Positions 1 through 7,060 of a stretch of DNA of 11,564 bases are shown here, in pieces. The translations under genes were made by a program, and so were the position numbers. Location of the stretch: the NCBI GenBank assembly GCA_002367695.1, contig DFDK01000033.1:1336-12899 (forward strand), written 5' to 3'. This DNA comes from Acidimicrobium sp. UBA3029. GTDB lineage: Bacteria > Actinomycetota > Acidimicrobiia > Acidimicrobiales > Ilumatobacteraceae. How positions within the stretch are numbered: position 1 is the first letter of the stretch; each line of letters opens with the position of its first letter. Under the pieces are notes generated by a model. The model saw only the letters and a list, made by a program, of their open reading frames with translations. It ran no database searches and was not told the origin of the DNA.

Positions 1-690
1 GGTGACGAACTGATCAGTGATGGCTCACCGCTGAAGATCGGTCAAATTCGTGAAAGCAACATGACGATGTTGCATTCACTTATTGAGGCAACTGGATGTG
101 AAGTGATCAATTTGGGGGTTGTTCGTGACGATGAAGTCGAAATTGAACGAGTTCTTCGCGAGGTTGTCCTGCGTTGTGATGCAGTTGTCACAAGTGGTGG
201 AGTGAGCATGGGCGATTTTGACGTGATTAAGGCAGTGTTGTCACGCATTGCCACGATGAACTGGATGCAGATGGCTATTAAACCGGCCAAACCATTTGCG
301 TTTGGACAACTCACTGCAGCAGATGGTCGTATTGTCCCGATCTTTGGACTGCCTGGAAACCCTGTGTCGTCACTGATCAGTTATGAGCTGATTGCTCGTC
401 CAGCGTTGCGCAAAATGATGGGGCACACGCGGGATTTGTTGCGACCACCAGTGCGGGCTTTGTTGGACTCTCCAATCATTCGTAAGTTAGATGGCAAGGT
501 GCACTATGTGCGCGTGTTCGGTAGCTTCGAAAATGACGGCCGACTGCATGTGAGGGATACTGGACCACAGGGGAGTCACCAACTGGCTGCCACGGCGTTT
601 GCCAACGGGCTTGCCTATGTGGTTGATGGAACCGGTCTAGACGCGGGCGCAGAGGTCGATGTCTATGTCATTGGCGACGTACTCGGGTAA
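1..690 (+). CDS. moeA: Molybdopterin molybdotransferase MoeA (gephyrin/Glp family), C-terminal part
   Basis: This is the C-terminal 229 residues of MoeA, which in the cytoplasm inserts molybdate into adenylylated molybdopterin, the last step of molybdenum cofactor synthesis. The frame is open from base 1, starting GDEL and running through QIRESN, so the gene begins upstream of the window. Visible family motifs are SGGVSMGDFD (fragment residues 65-74, the molybdopterin-binding fold), KPAKPFAFG and GLPGNPVSS (from residue 116). The last ~75 residues are the beta-rich C-terminal domain IV. The gene ends with TAA and is followed 42 bp later by moaA and then moaC, which supports a cofactor role. 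In actinobacteria some MoeA paralogues (Glp) instead serve cell division with a membrane partner. A candidate for that partner lies downstream at 2370, so a division role is possible. The family call is secure; the choice between the two roles is open. Confidence 0.95.
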   Translation, partial: GDELISDGSPLKIGQIRESNMTMLHSLIEATGCEVINLGVVRDDEVEIERVLREVVLRCDAVVTSGGVSMGDFDVIKAVLSRIATMNWMQMAIKPAKPFAFGQLTAADGRIVPIFGLPGNPVSSLISYELIARPALRKMMGHTRDLLRPPVRALLDSPIIRKLDGKVHYVRVFGSFENDGRLHVRDTGPQGSHQLAATAFANGLAYVVDGTGLDAGAEVDVYVIGDVLG

Positions 691-699
691 CCACGTGGT
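690..699. repeat. 10-bp perfect palindrome after moeA
   Basis: ACCACGTGGT is its own reverse complement and begins at the last base of the moeA stop codon, in the 42-bp gap before moaA. It has no loop and no following T-run, so it is not a typical terminator. A short operator is possible, but so is chance. Confidence 0.3.
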
Positions 700-732
700 G
701 ACCCAAATGATATTGAGCCGTAGGATGTGGTC

Positions 733-1752
733 ATGGAACTGATCGATCCATTTGGGCGTACCGTGCGCGACCTGCGCATCTCGATTACTGATCGCTGCAA
801 CTTTCGTTGTACGTATTGCATGCCTGCAGAGGGAATGAAATGGTTGCCCCGCACCGAAGTGCTTTCATATGAAGAACTGCATCGCCTCGCATCTATTTGT
901 GTAAACCACTTTGATGTCGATGGCATTCGACTCACCGGTGGCGAGCCGACTATGCGCGCGCACTTGTCCGTGTTGGTGCAAAAACTTGCAGGGTTAATTG
1001 TGCCTGCAACAGCCAACTCGCCGCGTGCTGGAAAACCAATCGATCTTGCTATCACTACTAACGGTGCGACTCTGCGACTCATTGCACAAGAACTGCGCGA
1101 ATCAGGACTCAAGCGCATCAACATCTCGATTGACACGCTGAAGCGCGAACGCTTTTATGAAATGACGCGACGCGACGAACTCCAGCATGTGCTTGACGGC
1201 ATCGATGCTGCGATTGCTACTGGTTTTTCGCCGATCAAGCTCAATGCTGTTGTGCAACGCGGCATTAACGATGACGAGATTGTTGACTTGGCAACCTTTG
1301 GTCGCGACAAGGGCGTTGAGGTTCGATTTATCGAGTTCATGCCACTCGATGCGCAAGGCACATGGGAAAACAATCAGGTTGTTGGTCAAGACGAGATTGT
1401 TGCTGCGATTGCTTCCGTGTATCCGCTCGAGCTGATGCCGGCTCGCGGCGCGGCACCTGCTGACCGCTGGCGCTATCTCGACGGCAAGGGCACAGTTGGA
1501 GTTATTCCGTCAGTGACCAAACCATTTTGTGGTGACTGCGACAGAGTGCGCCTTACTGCAGACGGGCAATTTAGAACATGTCTGTTTTCGACCAACGAGT
1601 TTGACTTGCGCGCAATGTTGCGCGAAGGTGCAAGCGATGATGCGATTGCTGCAGAGATTAAGCGCGCAGTGGGCACCAAGTGGGCGGGGCACAACATAGG
1701 CAACGTCACGTTTGTGCGGCCGCGCCGTTCAATGAGCCAAATAGGCGGATAA
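733..1752 (+). CDS. moaA: GTP 3',8-cyclase MoaA (radical SAM)
   Basis: MoaA is a radical SAM enzyme that converts GTP to 3',8-cyclo-7,8-dihydro-GTP, the first step of molybdenum cofactor synthesis. Numbered from the ATG at 733 (339 residues, normal length), the N-terminal 4Fe-4S motif CxxxCxxC is C22, C26, C29 in CNFRCTYC. The SAM-binding GGEP-type motif follows as LTGGEPTMR. The second cluster, which holds GTP, is C266-x2-C269-x13-C283, within FCGDCDRVRLT. The protein ends in Gly-Gly (SQIGG), the tail needed for catalysis in this family. All key residues are intact. ATG 733 is preferred because AGGA at 722-725 lies 7 bp before it; an in-frame GTG at 727 is possible but too close to that site. 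The gene sits between moeA and moaC and ends 29 bp before moaC. Product and function are confident. Confidence 0.96.
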   Translation: MELIDPFGRTVRDLRISITDRCNFRCTYCMPAEGMKWLPRTEVLSYEELHRLASICVNHFDVDGIRLTGGEPTMRAHLSVLVQKLAGLIVPATANSPRAGKPIDLAITTNGATLRLIAQELRESGLKRINISIDTLKRERFYEMTRRDELQHVLDGIDAAIATGFSPIKLNAVVQRGINDDEIVDLATFGRDKGVEVRFIEFMPLDAQGTWENNQVVGQDEIVAAIASVYPLELMPARGAAPADRWRYLDGKGTVGVIPSVTKPFCGDCDRVRLTADGQFRTCLFSTNEFDLRAMLREGASDDAIAAEIKRAVGTKWAGHNIGNVTFVRPRRSMSQIGG

Positions 1753-1781
1753 AAACATGGGTCCTAATCTGGGTAGTAATC

Positions 1782-2279
1782 ATGTCTGATTTACAGTTTT
1801 CGCATCTCGATCCAGCCGGCAATGCTCGCATGGTCGACGTCACACCCAAAGAGGCCACGCATCGTCGGGCAGTGGCACGCTGCAAAGTGTTTATGAAGCC
1901 CGAGACAACCGCTGCGATTGCCAATCGTGAAGTGAAGAAGGGTGACGTGATTGCAGTCGCGCGAGTTGCTGGTATTCAAGCCGCCAAGCGCACAAGCGAC
2001 ATGATTCCGCTGTGTCATCCGCTGCTCATCGGCGCAGTGCATATCAACTTTGAAATCGCCGACGACTTCATTGCTATTGAGGCTCAAGTCAACACAGTTG
2101 ATCGCACAGGGGTTGAGATGGAGGCCCTGCATGCTTGTAGCGTTGCCGCCTTGACCATCTATGACATGTGTAAGAGCGCCGATAGGGCCATGGTCATCGG
2201 TGAATTGACTCTGTGGGAGAAGTCGGGTGGTCGCCAAGGTCTTTATCGTCGAGAAGACCAGCAAGGTCAATCAATATAA
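1782..2279 (+). CDS. moaC: Cyclic pyranopterin monophosphate synthase MoaC
   Basis: MoaC takes the MoaA product, 3',8-cyclo-7,8-dihydro-GTP, and rearranges it to cyclic pyranopterin monophosphate, the second step of molybdenum cofactor synthesis. The 165-residue protein has the family's usual length. It carries the substrate-binding PLCHPL motif (H79), VEMEALHACS (E112, E114), and YDMCK with D128 and K131, the catalytic pair in the E. coli enzyme. The frame stays open upstream into the end of moaA, but homology begins at the ATG at 1782 (MSDLQFSHLDPAGNARMVDV), which is the natural start. The ribosome-binding site is weak (only GGG about 10 bp upstream), so translation may depend on coupling to moaA. 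No moaB, moaD or moaE is in the window, so the pathway is incomplete here. Confidence 0.96.
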   Translation: MSDLQFSHLDPAGNARMVDVTPKEATHRRAVARCKVFMKPETTAAIANREVKKGDVIAVARVAGIQAAKRTSDMIPLCHPLLIGAVHINFEIADDFIAIEAQVNTVDRTGVEMEALHACSVAALTIYDMCKSADRAMVIGELTLWEKSGGRQGLYRREDQQGQSI

Positions 2280-2327
2280 GGGTTTTGGTCGTATTGACTG
2301 ATCAAATTACCTGGTTGTTGTCCTGTT

Positions 2328-2360
2328 TGTAGCAATTTTGTAGCAATTCTGTAATACACT
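2328..2360 (+). repeat. Tandem 11-bp direct repeat upstream of the SepX/GlpR-like gene
   Basis: TGTAGCAATTT (2328-2338) is followed directly by TGTAGCAATTC (2339-2349), then by a degenerate third unit, TGTAATACACT (2350-2360). The spacing of 11 bp is one helical turn, so the copies face the same side of DNA. It lies 10 bp before the start codon at 2370. It could be a repressor or activator site, or simply a slippage product. No known operator is recognised. Confidence 0.5.
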
Positions 2361-2369
2361 CAAACACGT
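2352..2369 (+). promoter_or_regulatory. Possible -10 element and leaderless start for the gene at 2370
   Basis: TAATAC (2352-2357) resembles an actinobacterial -10 hexamer and ends 12 bp before the ATG at 2370. Transcription would then start within a few bases of the ATG. No Shine-Dalgarno sequence is present in CTCAAACACGT, which fits leaderless translation. There is no clear -35 at the right distance, although the tandem repeat covers that area. This is a prediction from a short motif only. Confidence 0.35.
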
Positions 2370-2912
2370 ATGAGCAAATTGATCTTGATTATCGTCTGCG
2401 CCGCTTGGCTCGCAGTTCTCTTGCCTCCAATGGTCCGAGCCAAATTGCACGGCAGCCCCTCTAGCTCGGTGAGTAATTTCCGTCGTCAGTTGAACTCACT
2501 CGAGCATTCGGGTAGCCGCAGCCAGCAAGGTCAGTTACGCAATATGGCGCGCCCACTTGCCCCATCGCAGCAATACCGCAGTGCATCCGCACGCACTTCA
2601 CGCCCGCAACAGGGTGCCTTGAGCAACATTACGGGCGCGTTGATTCGTCCAGAAGGCGTTCGTCATCATCGTGCTCCAGCACTGTTGACACCACAGGCCA
2701 TGGTGCGTCAGCGCCGCCAAAACTTGGTGGTTGGCATGGCGGTAGTAGTTGGTATCTCATTGTTCTTGGCATTCACCACTGGGTCGAGTGCTTTTATCTA
2801 CTTGTTTACCGCGAGCCTGCTTGCCTTGTGCGGTTACTGCTACGTGCTGGTGCAATTGCGTATCAAGCACGAGAACGAGCGGTACCTGCGTCAGTTTCGA
2901 CGCGTCGCCTAA
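2370..2912 (+). CDS. SepX/GlpR-like septal membrane protein (candidate)
   Basis: This 180-residue protein has a membrane helix at about residues 3-20, ending in the WLAVLLPPMVRAK pattern. A basic, Ser/Gln/Arg-rich, low-complexity linker follows (about 22-116), then two closely spaced helices (about 118-136 and 140-162) and a short basic tail. The positive residues place the linker and tail in the cytoplasm. One N-terminal helix, a disordered cytoplasmic region and two C-terminal helices is the layout of actinobacterial SepX (Streptomyces) and GlpR (Corynebacterium), septal proteins. GlpR binds the MoeA-like protein Glp, which contacts FtsZ. Those genes lie just downstream of moeA in many actinobacteria, as here with moaA and moaC between. 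The function is inferred from topology, the N-terminal motif and synteny; no alignment was run. An unrelated three-helix membrane protein is the alternative. The gene has its own possible promoter and 90 bp separate it from moaC. Confidence 0.7.
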   Translation: MSKLILIIVCAAWLAVLLPPMVRAKLHGSPSSSVSNFRRQLNSLEHSGSRSQQGQLRNMARPLAPSQQYRSASARTSRPQQGALSNITGALIRPEGVRHHRAPALLTPQAMVRQRRQNLVVGMAVVVGISLFLAFTTGSSAFIYLFTASLLALCGYCYVLVQLRIKHENERYLRQFRRVA

Positions 2913-2945
2913 AGCCGCTGCCCGCTAGGGTTTGCTAATCAAATA

Positions 2946-3018
2946 GGGGCTGTAGCTCAGTTGGCAGAGCGGTACGTTCGCAATGTACAGGCCAGGGGTT
3001 CAATTCCCCTCAGCTCCA
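2946..3018 (+). tRNA. tRNA-Ala, anticodon CGC
   Basis: A complete 73-base cloverleaf can be drawn. The acceptor arm is GGGGCTG with CAGCTCC, and the D stem is GCTC/GAGC. The anticodon stem is GTACG/TGTAC around the loop TTCGCAA (anticodon CGC, reading GCG). The T arm is AGGGG-TTCAATT-CCCCT, and the discriminator is A. The acceptor contains G3:T70, the identity pair of alanine tRNAs, which independently confirms the amino acid. CCA is not encoded; the next bases are CGCC. It lies 33 bp after the SepX/GlpR-like gene and 37 bp before the acyl-CoA synthetase gene, on the same strand. I see no copy of its 3' end elsewhere in the window, so there is no sign of use as an integration site. Confidence 0.96.
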
Positions 3019-3042
3019 CGCCAGCGGCGACACAACACGAAT

Positions 3043-3049
3043 AGGGGAG
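3043..3049 (+). promoter_or_regulatory. Strong Shine-Dalgarno site fixing a GTG start
   Basis: AGGGGAG lies 6 bp before GTG 3056 and supports that codon as the start of the acyl-CoA synthetase. It is one of only two strong ribosome-binding sites in the window; the other precedes GTG 8920 with nearly the same layout. Confidence 0.75.
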
Positions 3050-3055
3050 CAACAA

Positions 3056-4756
3056 GTGGCACTTAGTTGGACAGAAGCGAATGCAGCAGTAACTGCACCA
3101 GGACAAATCTTTGAATTGATCGACGCTGAAGTGATGGGCGTCAAGACGCAAATTTTCAAGAATGCTCCGCAGAACCTAGGACAGGTTTTTGCGGGCGCAC
3201 GTGGCCATGGTGACAAAACATTTTTGGTCTATGAAGGCGAAACTTGGTCGTTCACAAAAACGATGGATCATGTTGATGCGCTTGCATCGCTACTCGTGAA
3301 TACCTATGGAGTTGTCAAAGGCGATCGCGTAGCAGTGGCGATGCGGAACTTTCCAGAATGGGTGATCTCATTCGCTGCAATTATCTCGACCGGAGCAGTC
3401 AACGTGTCGATGAACTCGTGGTGGACGGAAGACGAAATGAATTTTGCACTCGAAGACTCTGGTGCGATTGTGTATATCTGCGATCAAGAGCGATATGAAG
3501 TTGGTGCAGCAACATGCGCGAAGCACGGAATCAAAGTCTTGGTCGTACGTACCGACAAAACAATGCCTGCAGGCGTTGATAAATGGGATGAAGTGTTGCC
3601 ACTTGGTGCAGCGCATCCAGGTGCAGAGATAGACCCAGATGATGACGCAACGATTTTGTACACATCCGGAACAACTGGCCGACCAAAAGGTGCGGTGTCG
3701 ACTCATCGAGCCATTGTCTCGTCGTTGATGGGGTTCTCGTCGCGTAATTCAGTGCTCACGCTTGCAGGGACAAAACTTAAAGAAGTAGACGGTCCAGAAA
3801 TTCCGACATCATTTATTTTGATTGTGCCGCTCTTTCACGTAACAGGTTGCGTGCCTGTAATGATGAGCTGCTTTATTGCCGGACTCAAACTTGCAATCAT
3901 GTACAAGTGGGACGCCGAGAAAGCTCTCCAGATGATCGAGCGTGAGCAGATCACCAACTTCGTTGGTGTGCCAACGCAGAGCTGGGACTTGGTCAACTCG
4001 CCGGCCTTCGACAAATACGACTCGTCAAGTTTGCGCGCGGTAGGCGGTGGCGGAGCGCCATCGCCAACAAGCCTCGTGGGCAAGGTCAATGACAAAATCA
4101 AGAACGGAAGCCCGCAGTTGGGCTACGGCATGACCGAGACCAATGCATTTGGTCCTGGCATTGCGGGTTCTGATTACTTGGCTCACCCAACTTCTACTGG
4201 GCGTGCGGTGTTACCGATGCGCGTCGAAATACGCGACGAAAATCTGAATGCCCTACCAGTTGGCAAGTCGGGAGAGATCTGGTTCTTTGGGCCGATGCTG
4301 ATTCGTGGCTATTGGAATCGTCCCGATGCGTCCAAGGAAACAATTGTTGACGGTTGGTTGCGCTCAGGAGACTTAGGTCGGGTTGACGAAGAGGGTTTTG
4401 TCTACGTTGAAGATCGCGTGAAGGACATGATTCTGCGCGCAGGAGAAAACATTTATGGCGCTGAAGTTGAAAATGCAATTTATGAACATCCTGCCATTCA
4501 CGAAGCTGCAGTATTTGGCGTGCCGCACGAGCGTCTCGGTGAAGAAGTTGCTGTTGCTATTTACCCCAACGACAACATGATCATTACTGCAGAAGAACTG
4601 TGGGCATTTCTTGATAACAAGATTTCCAAGTTCAAGATCCCTACACAGGTTGTGATCATTAACGAGCCGTTGCCGCGCAACGCTGCTGGCAAGTTTCTGA
4701 AGCGAGACTTGCAGCAAGGAGTGGTTAAAGGAACCCTCGTTCCTACAAAACGATAG
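3056..4756 (+). CDS. Acyl-CoA synthetase / AMP-binding ligase (FadD-like)
   Basis: This is a 566-residue class I adenylate-forming enzyme. It should activate a carboxylic acid (probably a fatty or related acid) with ATP to an acyl-adenylate, then transfer it to coenzyme A. Visible core motifs are the phosphate loop YTSGTTGRPKG (202-212), YGMTET (357-362, ATP and acyl site), SGDLG with D439 binding ribose, the hinge DRVKD (from 453), and the C-terminal catalytic lysine K546 in NAAGKFLKRDL. Length and order are complete, so it should be active. The start at GTG 3056 is set by the Shine-Dalgarno site 6 bp upstream. The substrate cannot be read from the sequence. The gene follows the tRNA by 37 bp and meets the MFS gene stop to stop, with no terminator between. 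Family is certain; chain-length class is not. Confidence 0.93.
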   Translation: MALSWTEANAAVTAPGQIFELIDAEVMGVKTQIFKNAPQNLGQVFAGARGHGDKTFLVYEGETWSFTKTMDHVDALASLLVNTYGVVKGDRVAVAMRNFPEWVISFAAIISTGAVNVSMNSWWTEDEMNFALEDSGAIVYICDQERYEVGAATCAKHGIKVLVVRTDKTMPAGVDKWDEVLPLGAAHPGAEIDPDDDATILYTSGTTGRPKGAVSTHRAIVSSLMGFSSRNSVLTLAGTKLKEVDGPEIPTSFILIVPLFHVTGCVPVMMSCFIAGLKLAIMYKWDAEKALQMIEREQITNFVGVPTQSWDLVNSPAFDKYDSSSLRAVGGGGAPSPTSLVGKVNDKIKNGSPQLGYGMTETNAFGPGIAGSDYLAHPTSTGRAVLPMRVEIRDENLNALPVGKSGEIWFFGPMLIRGYWNRPDASKETIVDGWLRSGDLGRVDEEGFVYVEDRVKDMILRAGENIYGAEVENAIYEHPAIHEAAVFGVPHERLGEEVAVAIYPNDNMIITAEELWAFLDNKISKFKIPTQVVIINEPLPRNAAGKFLKRDLQQGVVKGTLVPTKR

Positions 4757-5983
4757 TTACTGTTCTTCGGGTGGCCGTATGTGCCGAAACTGTGCAAGCA
4801 ATAGCAAGTCGTAGATGATCTTGAGCGCTGCACATGCAAGCAGCGGCCATCCAAAATTGGATTGATCGAGCATCCAACCCGCTGCAATTGGTGGGAGAGC
4901 TGTTGCGAGGCTGCGCGGAACATTGGTGATACTGGCCGCCGCTGCGCGCTCTTCTGGCTTAACAACTGCCATGACGTAACTTTGGCGTGCTGGCACATCC
5001 ATTTGTGAAAGTAGACCGCGCAAAATAAACAGCGTCATAGCAAGCCAAACATTTGGCATAAATACAACACCGATGAGCAAGAAACTCGAAGGGATGTGTG
5101 TGAAGACCATGGTGCGCACAAGACCAATGCGCTTGGCGATACTCACGGAGAGCAATGAGGAAAATGCTGCGAGCACACCACTTGCAAAAAAGATTGCTCC
5201 AAGCGTGCTGACGGCAAGATCAAATTTGTGAAAAACCCACAAAGCAAAGATTGCCTGCGTTGCAAACCCTCCACCGAGCGAGTCGATGCTAAACAGTGCA
5301 GCAAGTTTGTAAACGACACGACGTGAATCGGTGAGGGCATGAGGTGTATTGGTCGGGTGAGTGTTGGCATGACTGGATAATCGTTGATAAATAAACAGCA
5401 CAACAACTCCTGCAAGTGCGTACATCACGAAAGTAAGTCTGTACCCAGTAAGCGAACTGCGGTTATAACGCAGGGCAAGCCAGAGTGGGATGCCGGCGCA
5501 GAGCGCTCCTATCGAGCCGATAAGTGCGCCATGAAGGCTGTAGATGGCAAACATGGCGGTGCGCTCTGAATCTGAAACCGATTGCGAAACGGATGCCTGC
5601 TCAAGTGGCAAAAACAGGCTCACGTCGCCGGCTGATGGATTTAGCGTGCCTAAAAAGCCGATGATTAATAAAGCGACAAACCCACCTGCAATGCAAAATG
5701 CGATACCAGTAGCAATCATGATGCACGATGCATAAACGAGTAGGCGAGCCGGTGCAATTCGGTGGGCAACGAGGCCGGTCCCCATAGTGGAAATTGCTGA
5801 ACCAAAAAGTGATGCAGTGATCACTGCGCCTATCTGGACACCGCTGAATCCAAGCGCCAGCAAGTAGGCGGGCAACATGACATAAACCATGCCATCGACA
5901 AACCCACGAATACCTCGCGTGCCAAGAAGCATTCGGCCGTCTGCGGAGGCACTTGCGGGTACGGAAAGCCAACCAGATCTCAC
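4757..5983 (-). CDS. Major facilitator superfamily transporter
   Basis: This 408-residue integral membrane protein has the two-bundle layout of the major facilitator superfamily, with about 11-12 hydrophobic helices. Six lie before a hydrophilic central loop (SSHANTHPTNTPHAL region, about residue 215) and the rest after it. Loops carry basic residues typical of the cytoplasmic side (AHRIAPAR, AKRIGLVRT). LRGLLSQMDVPARQSYVMAV near helix 10 resembles uncharacterised drug/solute efflux members; the substrate is unknown. The GTG at 5983 gives the longest form, but it has no Shine-Dalgarno site and its first 17 residues are not hydrophobic. The ATG opening MLLGTRGIRGF is an alternative start. The stop codon abuts the stop of the convergent acyl-CoA synthetase gene. 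Only 43 bp separate it from the divergent kinase gene, so any promoters there would be compact. Confidence 0.88.
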   Translation of the reverse strand: MRSGWLSVPASASADGRMLLGTRGIRGFVDGMVYVMLPAYLLALGFSGVQIGAVITASLFGSAISTMGTGLVAHRIAPARLLVYASCIMIATGIAFCIAGGFVALLIIGFLGTLNPSAGDVSLFLPLEQASVSQSVSDSERTAMFAIYSLHGALIGSIGALCAGIPLWLALRYNRSSLTGYRLTFVMYALAGVVVLFIYQRLSSHANTHPTNTPHALTDSRRVVYKLAALFSIDSLGGGFATQAIFALWVFHKFDLAVSTLGAIFFASGVLAAFSSLLSVSIAKRIGLVRTMVFTHIPSSFLLIGVVFMPNVWLAMTLFILRGLLSQMDVPARQSYVMAVVKPEERAAAASITNVPRSLATALPPIAAGWMLDQSNFGWPLLACAALKIIYDLLLLAQFRHIRPPEEQ

Positions 5984-6026
5984 ATATGCACGGTAGTGGC
6001 TTCTCTCTTGACACCCTTGGCAACTA

Positions 6027-7055
6027 GTGTCTTGTCACGTGCCACCAATAGATCTGACCCGTGATGACGGAGTGCGATACGACGTAGTTGCGATCGGAAA
6101 TGCTTTGGTCGACGTAATCGCCGCAGTTGAAGATCAGTTTCTAGAAGTTGAGCAAGTTGTGAAGGGCTCGATGACATTGGTTGACGCAGATCGCTCGGCG
6201 CATCTATATTCCCGCATCACGAAGCCAACACAAACGAGTGGTGGTTCGGCAGCCAACACTGCATATGGACTTGCAAGCCTCGGTGGGCGAGCGGGCTTCA
6301 TTGGCAAGATTGCCGAAGATGACCTTGGCAGAGTGTTTGGCCACGACATGAAAGAAGTAGGCGTTGGGTTTCACCCTGGAATGACTTCGACAACCGAACC
6401 AACCGGTCGTTGCATCATTGCAGTAACCCCAGACGGCCAGCGCTCGATGAGCACATTCTTGGGTGCTGCGAGTTTGCTCGACCCTGCAGATATTTCACGT
6501 GAAGCGGTTTCATCTGGTGCGGTCTTATTTCTTGAGGGTTACTTGTTTGATCGTGATCATGCGAAAGAAGCGTTTCGTACAGCATCAAAATACGCACATG
6601 AGGCTGGCCGCAAAGTTTCACTCACTCTTTCAGATTCGTTTTGTGTTGATCGCCACCGTGATGACTTCATGGCGCTGATTAAGAACGACATCGATATTTT
6701 GTTTTGCAATGAACTTGAGTTGCAGTCGTTATACCAAACAAATTCGTATGAAGAAGCGCTCAGAAAGTTGCGCCACGATTGCGAGTTTGGTGCCGTTACT
6801 CGCGACAAGCGAGGCTCGGTTGTCATCAATGGTGACGATGTTGTACACATCGAGCCAGAGCCAGTTGACCAAGTGGTAGATGCAACTGGTGCTGGCGATA
6901 TGTACGCAGCAGGTTTTTTGTTTGGCTTTACGCGAGGCATGAAGATTGAAGATTGCGGAAGGCTGGGGTCACTTTCGGCATCAGAGGTGATTACGCATGT
7001 TGGTCCGCGCCCATTGGTGCAGTTGAGCAGTCTGATTCCTAACCACCTACGCTGA
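6027..7055 (+). CDS. PfkB-family carbohydrate/nucleoside kinase (adenosine kinase-like)
   Basis: This is a ribokinase/PfkB-fold kinase that transfers phosphate from ATP to a hydroxymethyl group of a sugar or nucleoside. Signature 1 is SGGSAANTAYGLASLGG (substrate-binding glycines G72, G73). Signature 2 is DATGAGDMYAAGF with the anion-hole glycines and catalytic base D291. The long stretches LEGYLFDRDHAKEAF and LTLSDSFCVDRHRDDF resemble the group annotated as adenosine kinases in many bacteria, but the substrate is unproven. GTG 6027 gives 342 residues and has no Shine-Dalgarno site. A GTG at 6072, opening as (M)RYDVVAIGNALVDVI, matches the usual N-terminus of the family and may be the true start. 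The gene ends 5 bp before queF, so the two are probably co-transcribed. No functional link between them is obvious. Confidence 0.9.
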   Translation: MSCHVPPIDLTRDDGVRYDVVAIGNALVDVIAAVEDQFLEVEQVVKGSMTLVDADRSAHLYSRITKPTQTSGGSAANTAYGLASLGGRAGFIGKIAEDDLGRVFGHDMKEVGVGFHPGMTSTTEPTGRCIIAVTPDGQRSMSTFLGAASLLDPADISREAVSSGAVLFLEGYLFDRDHAKEAFRTASKYAHEAGRKVSLTLSDSFCVDRHRDDFMALIKNDIDILFCNELELQSLYQTNSYEEALRKLRHDCEFGAVTRDKRGSVVINGDDVVHIEPEPVDQVVDATGAGDMYAAGFLFGFTRGMKIEDCGRLGSLSASEVITHVGPRPLVQLSSLIPNHLR

Positions 7056-7060
7056 TACGT

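Noticed and set aside
663..1136. 157-residue antisense frame over moaA
   Set aside because: It lies opposite the intact radical SAM motifs of moaA and has no recognisable features of its own.
2294..2299. TTGACT as a -35 element for the SepX/GlpR-like gene
   Set aside because: No -10-like sequence follows at 16-19 bp, and the nearest candidate (2352) is far too distant.
2946..3018. tRNA-Ala as an integration site
   Set aside because: No integrase gene and no repeated copy of the tRNA 3' end are visible in the window.
4561..4998. Long antisense frame of 145 residues across the acyl-CoA synthetase and MFS ends
   Set aside because: It overlaps two convincing genes in another frame and its translation has no domain-like pattern.
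6008..6030. TTGACA followed by TAGTGT before the kinase gene, as a promoter
   Set aside because: The spacing is only 11 bp, and no -10-like hexamer lies at 16-18 bp from TTGACA.
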